A stretch of 64,000 nt of DNA, from positions 50,535 to 114,534 of the forward strand of contig CAMLMH010000010.1 in assembly GCA_946481315.1 (NCBI GenBank), read 5' to 3'. The notes below the pieces were generated by a model. That model saw only the letters and a list, made by a program, of their open reading frames with translations. It did not search any database and had not been told where the DNA came from. Shown one piece after another: positions 16,639 through 24,825 of the stretch. Origin of the DNA: an uncultured Bacteriovorax sp. (GTDB lineage: Bacteria; Bdellovibrionota; Bacteriovoracia; Bacteriovoracales; Bacteriovoracaceae). The first letter of the stretch is position 1; each line of letters starts with the position of its first letter. The position numbers were made by a program, and so were the translations under genes.

Positions 16639-17434
16639 AATGATCCTTGTTTTTTAAAAAGGGTCCGAGAAATTCATCTCTTTTTCTTTTGACCCATTGA
16701 TTATTTGAACTGGAGTAAAAATGAAAATCAGATAATTTTTCTGATGCACTATTCTGGACACCACCGTTTAATTCCACTACCCGCTGGGCCACATGCCTGC
16801 AAGGACTGACGGCGACAAGGCTGCAGATCTTTTCAATTTTTTTCCGCACCAGTGGATAATGAGTACAGCCCAAAATAGCGTGGGTATATCCTTTTCCTGA
16901 AAGTGGCGCCAGCTCAGCTTCAGTCAGCTGATCAAATTCCCCTTCAAAAGATGGATCCTGGTAAAAATGTTCTACATTTTTTGCCAGTGTTTTAAGTGCA
17001 TAGTGATCAATATGTCCTTCCGGATCAAGTCTTTCCTTAAGCCTTTTGAAGCGTTCACTCTTTCCGGTTGATTCAGTTGTGAGGACGACCATTTTTCCCT
17101 TGTCGGGAATTTTATAATAAGCATTCAGATAAGGCTCAACACCAACAAATGTAATTTCGGGATACTTTTTCCGGAGCGCATCGATACTCGCGGCCGTGGC
17201 CGTATTGCAGGCAACGACAATCATCTTCACTTGCTGGCGAAGTAATTCTTCGGTGATAGCAAAACAGCGCTCATTGATATAATCATCACTTTTAGGCCCA
17301 TAAGGGGCATGGGCATCGTCGCTATAGTAATAGAAATCAGCATCTGGCATGAGCTCGAGCAATTCAGACAAAACGGAAAACCCTCCGATGCCGGAATCAA
17401 ATAGACCAATTTTGGAGCGTTGATATGAATTCAT
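16631..17434 (-). CDS. murI: glutamate racemase
   Basis: Makes D-glutamate for peptidoglycan; 267 residues. The family motifs are complete: [10 protein letters not shown] at the N-terminus, the first catalytic Cys in VACNTATA and the second in LGCTHYPL, with DDAHAPYG between. It overlaps the downstream enolase start, so the two genes are likely co-translated from one mRNA. Confidence 0.97.
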   Translation of the reverse strand: MNSYQRSKIGLFDSGIGGFSVLSELLELMPDADFYYYSDDAHAPYGPKSDDYINERCFAITEELLRQQVKMIVVACNTATAASIDALRKKYPEITFVGVEPYLNAYYKIPDKGKMVVLTTESTGKSERFKRLKERLDPEGHIDHYALKTLAKNVEHFYQDPSFEGEFDQLTEAELAPLSGKGYTHAILGCTHYPLVRKKIEKICSLVAVSPCRHVAQRVVELNGGVQNSASEKLSDFHFYSSSNNQWVKRKRDEFLGPFLKNKDHYV

Positions 17435-17542
17435 AGTCTGGATATTTTACTCTCTACATTTCCAAGAACTCGCATTATCTTAATAAAAGAATTCATTAAA
17501 GTTAAGTTGAATTCAAAACTTTAGGACGACTAAGACTTCTGG

Positions 17543-18292
17543 ATGGTAAAATTGTTCACATCACTATTAAAAATCTTTAAAAAACCGCGTTTCGATGATC
17601 TCGATGCTGCTTATCGCAAAGTTGATATCGAGCAATACTCCTGGGTTGCACTGGCCGTGAACCAGCGCTCTTTACAGGACAGTTTACTGACAAAAGAGCT
17701 GGTTTTAACCGGAATGACAGAAGAAAAAACCCTTTCCTGGCAGATCGCGGAAAAAGCAGAAGGCCATTATCACCTTTTTAATGTGGGAAAAAGTCCGGTT
17801 TTTAACGGGCTTCTAATTGAAGAAGGGCCCAAGAAGATGGCCGCCCATGCCTACAACACTTTCATCAATGAATTGATTGAAAAAAAATTAAAAACATTTC
17901 AAAATGAGCTTATCAAATCACCACTTTCATTCCGGCAGATGGAAACGGAAGAAAAAGCACTGGAATGGATGCGTGTCAGTTTTGAGGTTCTGGGTAAAGG
18001 TGTAGTTGAGAGCTTAACAAACCCCGATTACCTGTTTCAGTCGACTCTTTTTTGCGGCATTAATCCCAAAACACAAAAGCACGAAATACGACTTATCACT
18101 TTTAATCTGGATATGACTTTTATTGTGACAGAAAATCATGATCTGCGGGTGATGATTTATAATAAGGGGCCTAAGGAAAGTTTTGAGGGAGCAAAAGCAG
18201 CACTGCTGGGTGATTATTCCGCCCGCAAAAGAGAAATGCTCGATCAGCTGATACAACTCCTGGGCGTACTCTCCCGCGGTTTTCAGCAATAG
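17543..18292 (+). CDS. cytoplasmic protein of unknown function
   Basis: A 249-residue protein without signal peptide or membrane segment. It begins with a basic amphipathic stretch (VKLFTSLLKIFKKPRF) that could touch a membrane. The rest is mixed alpha/beta and I recognise no motif. It lies between murI (divergent) and nth (convergent; the stop codons touch at 18292/18293), so it is a single-gene unit. Confidence 0.75.
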   Translation: MVKLFTSLLKIFKKPRFDDLDAAYRKVDIEQYSWVALAVNQRSLQDSLLTKELVLTGMTEEKTLSWQIAEKAEGHYHLFNVGKSPVFNGLLIEEGPKKMAAHAYNTFINELIEKKLKTFQNELIKSPLSFRQMETEEKALEWMRVSFEVLGKGVVESLTNPDYLFQSTLFCGINPKTQKHEIRLITFNLDMTFIVTENHDLRVMIYNKGPKESFEGAKAALLGDYSARKREMLDQLIQLLGVLSRGFQQ

Positions 18293-18946
18293 CTATTTTT
18301 TTGTTTGAACTGGTTTTTTTCGATGAAAATTAACTGCGGAACAAATCTCACACGTCAGCCCATCACACCCACGGGCCGTACAATATTCCCTACCATAAAA
18401 AATAATCTGCAGGTGTAACTTGTTCCAGGTTTCCTCCGGGAAGACTTTTTTCAGATCTTTTTCTGTCTGTTCAACATTTTTTCCATTAGTCAGTCCCCAG
18501 CGCTGAGCGAGGCGGTGAATGTGAGTATCTACCGGAAAGGCCGGAATTTTAAAAACCTGAGACATGACCACAGAAGCCGTTTTATGCCCTACTCCCGGAA
18601 GCCTCTCTAGTTCTTCAAAACTTGCCGGAACCTCACCTTTGTGTTCGTTTATCAGAATCTCGGAAAGATCCCAGATGGCCTGTGCTTTCCGCGGGGCCAA
18701 TCCACAGGGGCGAATAATGTCTTCTATTTGTGGGACATTTAATTTGAGCATATCCTCTGGATTATCTGCTTTTTTAAAAAGTTTGGGGGTCACTTGATTG
18801 ACTCTGACATCTGTACATTGCGCTGACAACAAGACGGCAATCAACAGCGTGTAGGGATCTTTGTGGTCCAGCGGAATCGGAGGATCCGGATACAATTCAT
18901 TTAATCGACGAGTAATGTACTCGGCCTTATCACTTTTTAAGCTCAT
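18293..18946 (-). CDS. nth: endonuclease III (base-excision repair glycosylase/lyase)
   Basis: A 217-residue HhH-GPD glycosylase that removes oxidised pyrimidines. The helix-hairpin-helix LPGVGHKTASVV carries the catalytic Lys, and the catalytic Asp is in FPVDTHIHR. The C-terminal iron-sulfur region has four Cys, spaced C-x4-C-x4-C-x2-C (REYCTARGC to CEIC), instead of the E. coli C-x6-C-x2-C-x5-C. A cluster could still form, but with a different arrangement, or be absent. The rest of the protein is standard. Confidence 0.95.
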   Translation of the reverse strand: MSLKSDKAEYITRRLNELYPDPPIPLDHKDPYTLLIAVLLSAQCTDVRVNQVTPKLFKKADNPEDMLKLNVPQIEDIIRPCGLAPRKAQAIWDLSEILINEHKGEVPASFEELERLPGVGHKTASVVMSQVFKIPAFPVDTHIHRLAQRWGLTNGKNVEQTEKDLKKVFPEETWNKLHLQIIFYGREYCTARGCDGLTCEICSAVNFHRKKPVQTKK

Positions 18947-19026
18947 GAATGGTATTGTGCCTGCCTTTTAAGAGGAAATAAATACTAAGTTTAACATCAA
19001 TTTGCAGAATCGGTTAAACTTGAAAA

Positions 19027-19827
19027 ATGATGTTTTTCCCGAGATATCTGGCCCTTTTTATTCTTCTTGTCAGTCAGGTTTTATTTCCACATGCCAATGC
19101 TGGAAATGACCTTCAGGATCTTCTTCATTTTCAACATAAAATAAAAGAGGCAACCTCTCCCCCCTGTGCCCAATGCCTCAGTCAAAGTGAAGATTTAAGT
19201 GAAACCACGACCATTGCCTACGATGCCCGGTTAAAAAACCGGAGGATTGAAATCAGTGTTGTCTCTATGACTCGGGCAAAAGAAATTTTTAAACAGCTTG
19301 CGGCCAATGAAGATATTCCTCACGCTTTTCTTCCCGACGGTTGTTTTGCCCGGGCGCATGCCGGAGTTTTACAGATGGATGATTTAGGCGTTACCTCGGC
19401 TAAGGCCTACATCTTTGGTGACTTGCGACTGGACGGCGGAAAATTCGGAGAACTTCGCTGGCAGTATCACGTTGCTCCAGTTCTCATGGTTAAAACCCGT
19501 GAAGGTAATGTGCCTTATATTTTTGATCCCTCACTTTTTTCTGAACCCGTTCCAGTGGAGACATGGAAGAAACTTATTCTCAAACATCCTAAATCTAAAT
19601 TGGCAACACTCTCCTTTAGTGATCGTTTCAGTTTTCACCCTGATCAGATTTTTGCACAGCGGTCTTTCTACAATGAAGAAGACCTGGAACTTGCCCGGGA
19701 CATAAACCGCAATTATCGGCGTACACTGGACATGATGGCCTATGAAGATCAAGAAAAACAAAAAGAAGAAAATAAAGCAATAAAAAATAAAGGCAAAAAT
19801 AACAAATCTAAAAAAGGATCCTCATGA
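19027..19827 (+). CDS. secreted protein-glutaminase (protein deamidase)
   Basis: Deamidates glutamine side chains in proteins to glutamate, releasing ammonia. The 266-residue protein has a signal peptide (ending PHANA, about 25). The papain-like triad known from Chryseobacterium protein-glutaminase is complete: Cys106 in DGCFARAH, His148 in QYHVAPVL and Asp167 in FDPSLFS. No long pro-region like that of the Chryseobacterium enzyme is obvious, but residues 27-95 could serve. A Lys/Asn-rich tail (about 238-266) is unusual. Its stop overlaps the next small gene (ATGA). In a predator it could modify prey proteins; that role is inference. Confidence 0.87.
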   Translation: MMFFPRYLALFILLVSQVLFPHANAGNDLQDLLHFQHKIKEATSPPCAQCLSQSEDLSETTTIAYDARLKNRRIEISVVSMTRAKEIFKQLAANEDIPHAFLPDGCFARAHAGVLQMDDLGVTSAKAYIFGDLRLDGGKFGELRWQYHVAPVLMVKTREGNVPYIFDPSLFSEPVPVETWKKLILKHPKSKLATLSFSDRFSFHPDQIFAQRSFYNEEDLELARDINRNYRRTLDMMAYEDQEKQKEENKAIKNKGKNNKSKKGSS

Positions 19828-20117
19828 AATCAATTTTAGTCATTATGGCTTCCCTGCTTTTTTCCGGACAAACTATGGCAGATCAAAACAGCAAAGGTCA
19901 AATTACTGATTCATTCGTAGATATTGTCAAATCAGTGACTGAAGAAGAAAGAGAAGTTGTGATAAGATTTTCGCAGCATGCGGCAGTTTACCGTTTACCC
20001 AAAAATCATCCGCAATTTGCTGAATTAAAAAAAACATTGGAATATAATCATAAAAATGAAAAGAAAATAAAAGTAGTGGCAATAATTCCTAGTATGGAAA
20101 TTAAAGAAATAAAGTAA
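19824..20117 (+). CDS. small exported protein coupled to the protein-glutaminase
   Basis: A 97-residue protein with a signal peptide (MKSILVIMASLLFSGQTMA). The mature 78 residues are charged and helical, with no Cys and no known domain. Its ATG overlaps the stop of the protein-glutaminase as ATGA, so the two are made in a fixed ratio and exported to the same place. A periplasmic inhibitor, chaperone or partner of the deamidase is a reasonable guess but not shown by the sequence. Confidence 0.72.
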   Translation: MKSILVIMASLLFSGQTMADQNSKGQITDSFVDIVKSVTEEEREVVIRFSQHAAVYRLPKNHPQFAELKKTLEYNHKNEKKIKVVAIIPSMEIKEIK

Positions 20118-20165
20118 TAACATTTAAAAGACATTTTAAAGATAAACGAAGTCTGGAGGCCTTTT

Positions 20166-20414
20166 GTGAAGTTAGATATTGTTCAGGACGCTAAAGATCA
20201 CACTTTTACTATTTGTGTGAAGATCGATCAGTTTAAAACATTGCGCGATTATGAAGTCCTCCACAATCTTATAAATGCCATTTCCCTGGATTTTGATCTT
20301 GATCCTGAAATCAGTATTGATGATTTAAAAAATATCGTTGCTGAAGCAAAAAAAGAAGAAGCAGGAGATATTGAATGCGATATCGGTCCGGATGGAATTG
20401 ATATCGAATTCTAG
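20166..20414 (+). CDS. small acidic cytoplasmic protein, unknown
   Basis: An 82-residue, strongly acidic protein starting at GTG 20166, supported by GGAGG six bases upstream. It has the look of a small alpha/beta domain; the C-terminus is dominated by Asp/Glu and Ile (GDIECDIGPDGIDIEF). No family is recognised. It lies 48 bases after the glutaminase pair and its stop is two bases from the convergent CpaF stop. Confidence 0.7.
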   Translation: MKLDIVQDAKDHTFTICVKIDQFKTLRDYEVLHNLINAISLDFDLDPEISIDDLKNIVAEAKKEEAGDIECDIGPDGIDIEF

Positions 20415-20416
20415 CT

Positions 20417-21562
20417 CTAAGCAGCTTCGCCTTTATCACCTTTTAATTTTTGATTATACCATTCCGGGGCCAGGAAATTGCTCTTTGGAAAAGGCAGTTT
20501 GTTGACCACAATGTCTTCGAAGAAAGTCGGGACATAATTACACGGAACCATCTCACCAATGTATTTTCCGGTGTCGGGATCTTTTCCGGTTTGAACCCAG
20601 CGGAAAATATCACGGGAAATATAGTTACCATTTTTATCAATACCTGTAATTTCTGAAATGTGAGATGTTCTTCTTCCCCCGTCATGGAAACGTGAACACT
20701 GAACAATAATCTGCATGGCCGAGCCAACCATTTTTCTGACAGCATCAGGTGGAATTTTAGTATCACCCATCAGACAAAGTGTTTCTAAGCGCGTACAGGC
20801 ATCAACCGGATTGTTGGCGTGGACCGTTCCCATTGAACCGTCGTGACCTGTGTTCATAACCTGGATAAGATCGAGTGCTTCTTCACCACGAACCTCTCCG
20901 ACGATAATCCGGTCAGGACGAAGACGCATGGCCGAGATGACCAGATCACGAATAGTAACCTCAGTAATCCCTCTTTCCGGGTCGCCTTTTCTTGTTTCAA
21001 AGTTTACAACGTGTTCAGCTTTTACCTGTAACTCCGCCGCATCTTCAATAATAATTAATCGTTGTGTTTTGGGAATTCGCGATCCCAAAACGTTGAGCAT
21101 GGTCGTTTTTCCCGATCCTGTACCACCGGAAACTACAATATTTTTTCCCAGATAAATACAAATATCCAGAAAGCGGGCAGCTTCTTTGGACAAAGAACCA
21201 AATGAGATCAGATCATTGAGTGTTAATTTTTCTTTGGAAAATTTACGAATAGCAACAGTAGTACCATTCTTGGCCATCGGAGGCAAAACAACGTGAATAC
21301 GTGATCCATCAGGAAGTCGGGCATCGAGTCGCGGATTATCTTTATCAATTCTGCGTCCCACCGACTGGGCAATCGCCCGCATTGCCGAAACGAGAGCTTC
21401 TTCATTATGGAACTGGCATTCTGATTTATAAACAAGACCTTTTTTTTCAATAAAAATTTCTTTGGGCCCGTTAATCATGATTTCAGAGACGCCGGCATCT
21501 TCGAGCAATTCTTTGATCGGATAAAGAAACTGATCAATGGCGTCCTTAAAAACTGATGACAT
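20417..21562 (-). CDS. CpaF/TadA-type secretion ATPase
   Basis: A 381-residue ATPase of the type II/IV secretion superfamily, CpaF subgroup. Walker A GGTGSGKT is at 146-153, an acidic Walker-B-like IIIEDAAEL follows, and the arginine/His boxes and VGEVRGEEALDLIQVMNTGHDGSMGTVHAN are seen. CpaF normally powers Tad (Flp) pilus assembly, but no other tad gene is in the window, only a cupredoxin-like gene five bases upstream. The last 50 residues have no obvious counterpart in the minimal family. Partner machinery is probably encoded elsewhere. Confidence 0.92.
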   Translation of the reverse strand: MSSVFKDAIDQFLYPIKELLEDAGVSEIMINGPKEIFIEKKGLVYKSECQFHNEEALVSAMRAIAQSVGRRIDKDNPRLDARLPDGSRIHVVLPPMAKNGTTVAIRKFSKEKLTLNDLISFGSLSKEAARFLDICIYLGKNIVVSGGTGSGKTTMLNVLGSRIPKTQRLIIIEDAAELQVKAEHVVNFETRKGDPERGITEVTIRDLVISAMRLRPDRIIVGEVRGEEALDLIQVMNTGHDGSMGTVHANNPVDACTRLETLCLMGDTKIPPDAVRKMVGSAMQIIVQCSRFHDGGRRTSHISEITGIDKNGNYISRDIFRWVQTGKDPDTGKYIGEMVPCNYVPTFFEDIVVNKLPFPKSNFLAPEWYNQKLKGDKGEAA

Positions 21563-21567
21563 ATTGT

Positions 21568-22161
21568 CTACATTTCCTTCTCTTCATTAAAGCTGTCGAG
21601 ATCGATAATATCTTCTTTTAAATCTTCACGTTTAATCTGCACCCATTCACTTGGAGTTTCTTTGGGTCTCCAGATTTTAACAACGTCAGAGGCAAGTCCT
21701 CTACGTTGACTTTCCTGTCTATCGGAAGCTTTCTCCAAAACCATGACCCGACCGGTGAAAGTATTGTTGGGACAGTTAAACTGAAAAACGCCCACTTTAT
21801 CAAAGAAGGCCTCGACTTCCACAATTTTATCACTCTTTGGACTGGTAAAAACGTTTTTGTCAGGGATATTAAAACAGGCCGTGTCCACTCCCACACTGGT
21901 GACAAAAAAGCGGACTTTCTCCCCTTTGAAAACACTGATGCGATTAGGATAGAAACCCTCTTTACCGATGATTACAGCTTGTTCCCGGTAAGGGACATCC
22001 AGTGTTTTATCAACATTATAGGTCTCAGTCAGAGCGAAGACCTCTCGTGCAGAAAACACAGCTAGGACAGTAAGCGCAATTAAAAATAGCGTTTTAATAA
22101 ACACCTCGAGGGTATAATCACATCTCCTCTTCGGTATCTGACTAAAAAGCTTTAGTGCCAA
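21568..22161 (-). CDS. exported cupredoxin-like protein
   Basis: A 197-residue protein whose central part (about 65-145) resembles a cupredoxin: GFYPNRISVFKGEKVRFFVTS, then CPNNTFTGRVMVLE, as in COX2-type domains. Of the copper ligands only Cys-like positions are seen; the usual His ligands are missing, so a metal site is doubtful. The TTG at 22161 has no ribosome-binding site; a GTG at 22104 opens a better signal peptide (VFIKTLFLIALTVLAVFSA) and may be the real start. It is five bases upstream of the CpaF gene, suggesting a function in the same apparatus. Confidence 0.72.
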   Translation of the reverse strand: MALKLFSQIPKRRCDYTLEVFIKTLFLIALTVLAVFSAREVFALTETYNVDKTLDVPYREQAVIIGKEGFYPNRISVFKGEKVRFFVTSVGVDTACFNIPDKNVFTSPKSDKIVEVEAFFDKVGVFQFNCPNNTFTGRVMVLEKASDRQESQRRGLASDVVKIWRPKETPSEWVQIKREDLKEDIIDLDSFNEEKEM

Positions 22162-22209
22162 TAATGCTGGTCAGTTGAACGATTCATATCTCGTAAAATG
22201 AGGAATTTT

Positions 22210-22809
22210 TTAAATGGAGATGTCCTGCTTATCCGGAATCACCGGAATCCGGTCTTCTTCAGTTTTATCAGAGCGTGGTTTTACCTTTGCTGCTTTTTTC
22301 AGTTTAAACTTGATCAGCAGTTCACCGGCCTTGTTTTCAAATTCAGGATTATTCTGATCGACGTCTTCTGGTAAAGTGAATGCACGCTGGAAACTGATTT
22401 TTCTGCGGGAATTTCCGTCCGTCGTTTCCACGTCCCCCTTAAGGCGAATCATACCGTTTTCAATTTTTATATCCAGCGGCTTATCTTTGACCTGTTTGAC
22501 TTTGAGTTTTAGAATTTTATGTGTGTCAGTCCGAACCCAGTCATATTCACCGACAATCGGATCATCGAATTGCTCCAGTCCCAGTCCGAATCCGCCCATG
22601 CCTCCTTGATCAAAACGCTTAATCATATCTTCAAAACGTTTATCAAAATTTTCAAATGCACTGTCATCCATAAGCATCCGGAGCATTTCATCACGGGCCT
22701 TCATGATTTCATCTATCTGTTTTTGGCGATCGGCTGCACTCTGGGCCCAGAGAGTGGTCGAAAAAAATTGAGTGATAAAAAGTATAAAACCAAATATGAC
22801 GTTTTTCAT
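22210..22809 (-). CDS. exported Hsp20/alpha-crystallin-like protein
   Basis: A 199-residue protein with a signal peptide (MKNVIFGFILFITQFFSTTLWAQ), a charged helical N-region and, at about 90-175, a small heat-shock domain (IKIENGMIRLKGDVE, FQRAFTLPEDVD, GELLIKFKLKK). Small heat-shock proteins are normally cytoplasmic; a signal peptide would put this holdase in the periplasm. The short C-tail has an IPVIP motif of the IxI kind used for oligomer contacts. It lies 48 bases upstream of the cupredoxin-like/CpaF pair on the same strand. Confidence 0.82.
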   Translation of the reverse strand: MKNVIFGFILFITQFFSTTLWAQSAADRQKQIDEIMKARDEMLRMLMDDSAFENFDKRFEDMIKRFDQGGMGGFGLGLEQFDDPIVGEYDWVRTDTHKILKLKVKQVKDKPLDIKIENGMIRLKGDVETTDGNSRRKISFQRAFTLPEDVDQNNPEFENKAGELLIKFKLKKAAKVKPRSDKTEEDRIPVIPDKQDISI

Positions 22810-22842
22810 TTGAACCTCACACCATAAATGACTATTAGCTGA

Positions 22843-23172
22843 CTATTTTTTGCTTTCTGCTTCCCAGTCTAAACATTTATATACATCAAAGGCCGGCGTC
22901 TCATAGGGATGATTTTCTTTTAAGGCCTTAACGACATCATTCAAGATAATATCATCTAAAACCATTTCAACCCTAAGCTCATCAATTTTTTCCACATTTC
23001 CGATAGTCCCGATCGCCGGATTTGCCCCTTTTAAAGGTCTAAATTGCCCGATTCCGCGGATTTCAAAAGCACACTGGTCATAATTGCCAACCTTGCCTGC
23101 TCCCGCAGTAAAAAGGGCGTTTTTAACTTTTTCGGCCGATTCCAAAGGTACATAAAAAGTTAATTTGAGCAT
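22843..23172 (-). CDS. YqfO/NIF3 insert-domain protein (CutA/PII-like fold)
   Basis: A 109-residue stand-alone version of the domain inserted in some NIF3/YqfO proteins: LTFYVPLESAEKVKNALFTAGAG, then GxGQFRPLKGANPAIG, and HPYETPAFDVY. ATG 23172 follows GGAG at good spacing; the frame is open to 23211, but that part lies in the terminator of the upstream gene. The biochemical role of this family is not settled. Transcription probably depends on read-through of the FKBP terminator or a promoter I cannot see. Confidence 0.85.
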   Translation of the reverse strand: MLKLTFYVPLESAEKVKNALFTAGAGKVGNYDQCAFEIRGIGQFRPLKGANPAIGTIGNVEKIDELRVEMVLDDIILNDVVKALKENHPYETPAFDVYKCLDWEAESKK

Positions 23173-23182
23173 TGTGGTCTCC

Positions 23183-23219
23183 AAAAAAAAAGCCCCTTTG
23201 ATTGATACCAAAGGGGCTT
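23183..23219 (-). terminator. intrinsic terminator of the FKBP gene, next to the YqfO-like start
   Basis: AGCCCCTTTG pairs with CAAAGGGGCT around an 8-base loop; on the minus strand the stem is followed by a run of nine T that ends just before the ribosome-binding site of the next gene. Confidence 0.88.
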
Positions 23220-23246
23220 CGATTTTATAAGTTTAATTTTTTTAAC

Positions 23247-23951
23247 TTATTTTTTCTTTGCAGGAGCTGCTGGTGCTGCTGCATCCGGAGAAGCTTCAAT
23301 TCCTAAGAGTTCAACTTCGAAAACTAAAGTTGCGCCACCAGGAATTTTTGGAGGAGCACCTGCATCACCGTATCCTAGCTCTGAAGGAATAACGAATTTC
23401 GTTTTTCCACCAACTTTCATCAACTGAAGACCTTCAGTCCATCCGCGGATAACACGATTAAGCGGGAATGAGACTTCTTGTTTTCTTTCCACAGAAGAAT
23501 CAAACACTGTCCCGTCCGGAAGAGTTCCGTGGTAGTGAACTTTTACAACATCAGTTTCTTTTGGTGTTGGTCCAGTTCCTTCTTTAATGTGTTTATAAGC
23601 TAGACCTGAAGCCGTTTTTGTCGCTCCTTCTTTAATGAATTTATCCATGAATTCCTGGCCTTTCTTCTTTACTTCTACGGCCTGCTTTTCCATACGAGCT
23701 TTGAAGAGATCCTGAATTTTTTGTTGGTAGGCCATTGGGTCTACTTTTTGTTTTTCACCCTTAGCAGAATCGCGAAGACCTTGGGCCAGAGAATCGATTT
23801 CAGCGTCAGTCATACTTAATTGAGTTAAGCGAGAACCAAACATAGTTCCGATTGCATAAAAAGTTTTTTCTTCTTCAGTTTTTGGGTCTTTCCCTTTCGA
23901 GCAGCTCACAGAAACTGCAGCGATCAGAGCAAGAGCGAGAATCTTTTTCAT
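23247..23951 (-). CDS. FKBP-type peptidyl-prolyl isomerase, probable lipoprotein (FkpA/Mip-like)
   Basis: A 234-residue periplasmic folding catalyst. The N-terminus is a signal peptide with an imperfect lipobox (SVSC, Cys17). Residues 28-110 are the alpha-helical dimerisation arm of the FkpA/Mip group, and 120-220 are the FKBP domain (VKVHYHGTLPDGTVFDSS, VIRGWTEGLQLMKVGGK, IPSELGYGDAGAPPKIPGGATLVFEVELL). A short Ala/Pro/Lys tail ends it. It has its own terminator at 23183-23219. Confidence 0.93.
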   Translation of the reverse strand: MKKILALALIAAVSVSCSKGKDPKTEEEKTFYAIGTMFGSRLTQLSMTDAEIDSLAQGLRDSAKGEKQKVDPMAYQQKIQDLFKARMEKQAVEVKKKGQEFMDKFIKEGATKTASGLAYKHIKEGTGPTPKETDVVKVHYHGTLPDGTVFDSSVERKQEVSFPLNRVIRGWTEGLQLMKVGGKTKFVIPSELGYGDAGAPPKIPGGATLVFEVELLGIEASPDAAAPAAPAKKK

Positions 23952-24027
23952 TAACGTCTTCCTTGTAAGTTGTTGTGTAACAATATTTATCTACTAAGTT
24001 AAACCCAGGTCGCTTAAAGATCAAGGA

Positions 24028-24804
24028 CTAAGGGTTTTCTTTTAAGTAATGAATCCGGGATTTTTCTCTCCCTAAAGCATTTTCCCAATCACCGTAAAGC
24101 GGGTTGGGAAGAACAATAAATCTGCGACCAAATTCTGCTTTCATCTGATCAACCAGTGCGTTGCGCTCTGCCACATTTTTTTTATCAAAGGCCGCATGGT
24201 GATCTATCAGGTTGTCACCGATCAAAAGAACTATTTCATAACGGGCCGCAACCTGCTGACGGCGCACTTCTTTGCTGGAAGTCGTACTCTTTAGTAGTAA
24301 ATTCTCTTTTTTGACTGGAAAGCCCTGTGACAGCAAATTGGCATAAGTGTCGTCAAACATATCAGTGCGGCGATTAGAAATATAGAAAACCTCCACACGA
24401 TTTTCAGTCAGGAACTTGATAAATTCCAGAGCGCCGGGAACAGCAACGGCCCTTTTTTGCTTTACCCATTCTGCAAATTGATCTTCACTCCAGGGAATTT
24501 GGTTTTTAATTTCGTAAGCTCCACCATAGGAATTATCCAGAACAGTTTCGTCGATATCAAAAATGACAGCGCGTTTTTTGTTGTGTTTATTTTGTAAGTC
24601 TTGCTCAACAAGCATGCGGGCAAGATTGTATGCCTGATAAGTTAATGCGCGGTACTCACCACTTGTTTGCTGCCAGAGATAAGCACCGATTTGATATTCA
24701 CGGTCATTACTCAGAGTAGAAGTTTGAGAAACAGAAGCTGATTTCTGGGATCCGGCACAGGAAGTAATGATCACCGATAAAGCGATGATGAAAATCTGGC
24801 GCAT
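24028..24804 (-). CDS. HAD-family acid phosphatase, e(P4)-type lipoprotein
   Basis: A 258-residue class C acid phosphatase. The lipobox IITSC (Cys16) is perfect. The DDDD-type active site begins with FDIDETVLDNS (about 81-91), followed by the substrate-specificity segment FYISNRR and GDNLIDH. Haemophilus e(P4) dephosphorylates nicotinamide mononucleotide and other nucleotides at the outer membrane, supplying NAD precursors; a predator could use it to salvage prey nucleotides, which is inference. It stands alone between RNase HI and the FKBP gene. Confidence 0.9.
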   Translation of the reverse strand: MRQIFIIALSVIITSCAGSQKSASVSQTSTLSNDREYQIGAYLWQQTSGEYRALTYQAYNLARMLVEQDLQNKHNKKRAVIFDIDETVLDNSYGGAYEIKNQIPWSEDQFAEWVKQKRAVAVPGALEFIKFLTENRVEVFYISNRRTDMFDDTYANLLSQGFPVKKENLLLKSTTSSKEVRRQQVAARYEIVLLIGDNLIDHHAAFDKKNVAERNALVDQMKAEFGRRFIVLPNPLYGDWENALGREKSRIHYLKENP

Positions 24805-24825
24805 GAAAATCTCCTTATTTTATAA

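Noticed and set aside
18014..18289. Antisense open frame opposite the unknown protein at 17543
   Set aside because: No ribosome-binding site, no recognisable protein features, and the plus-strand frame fits the neighbours' codon use; treated as a shadow.
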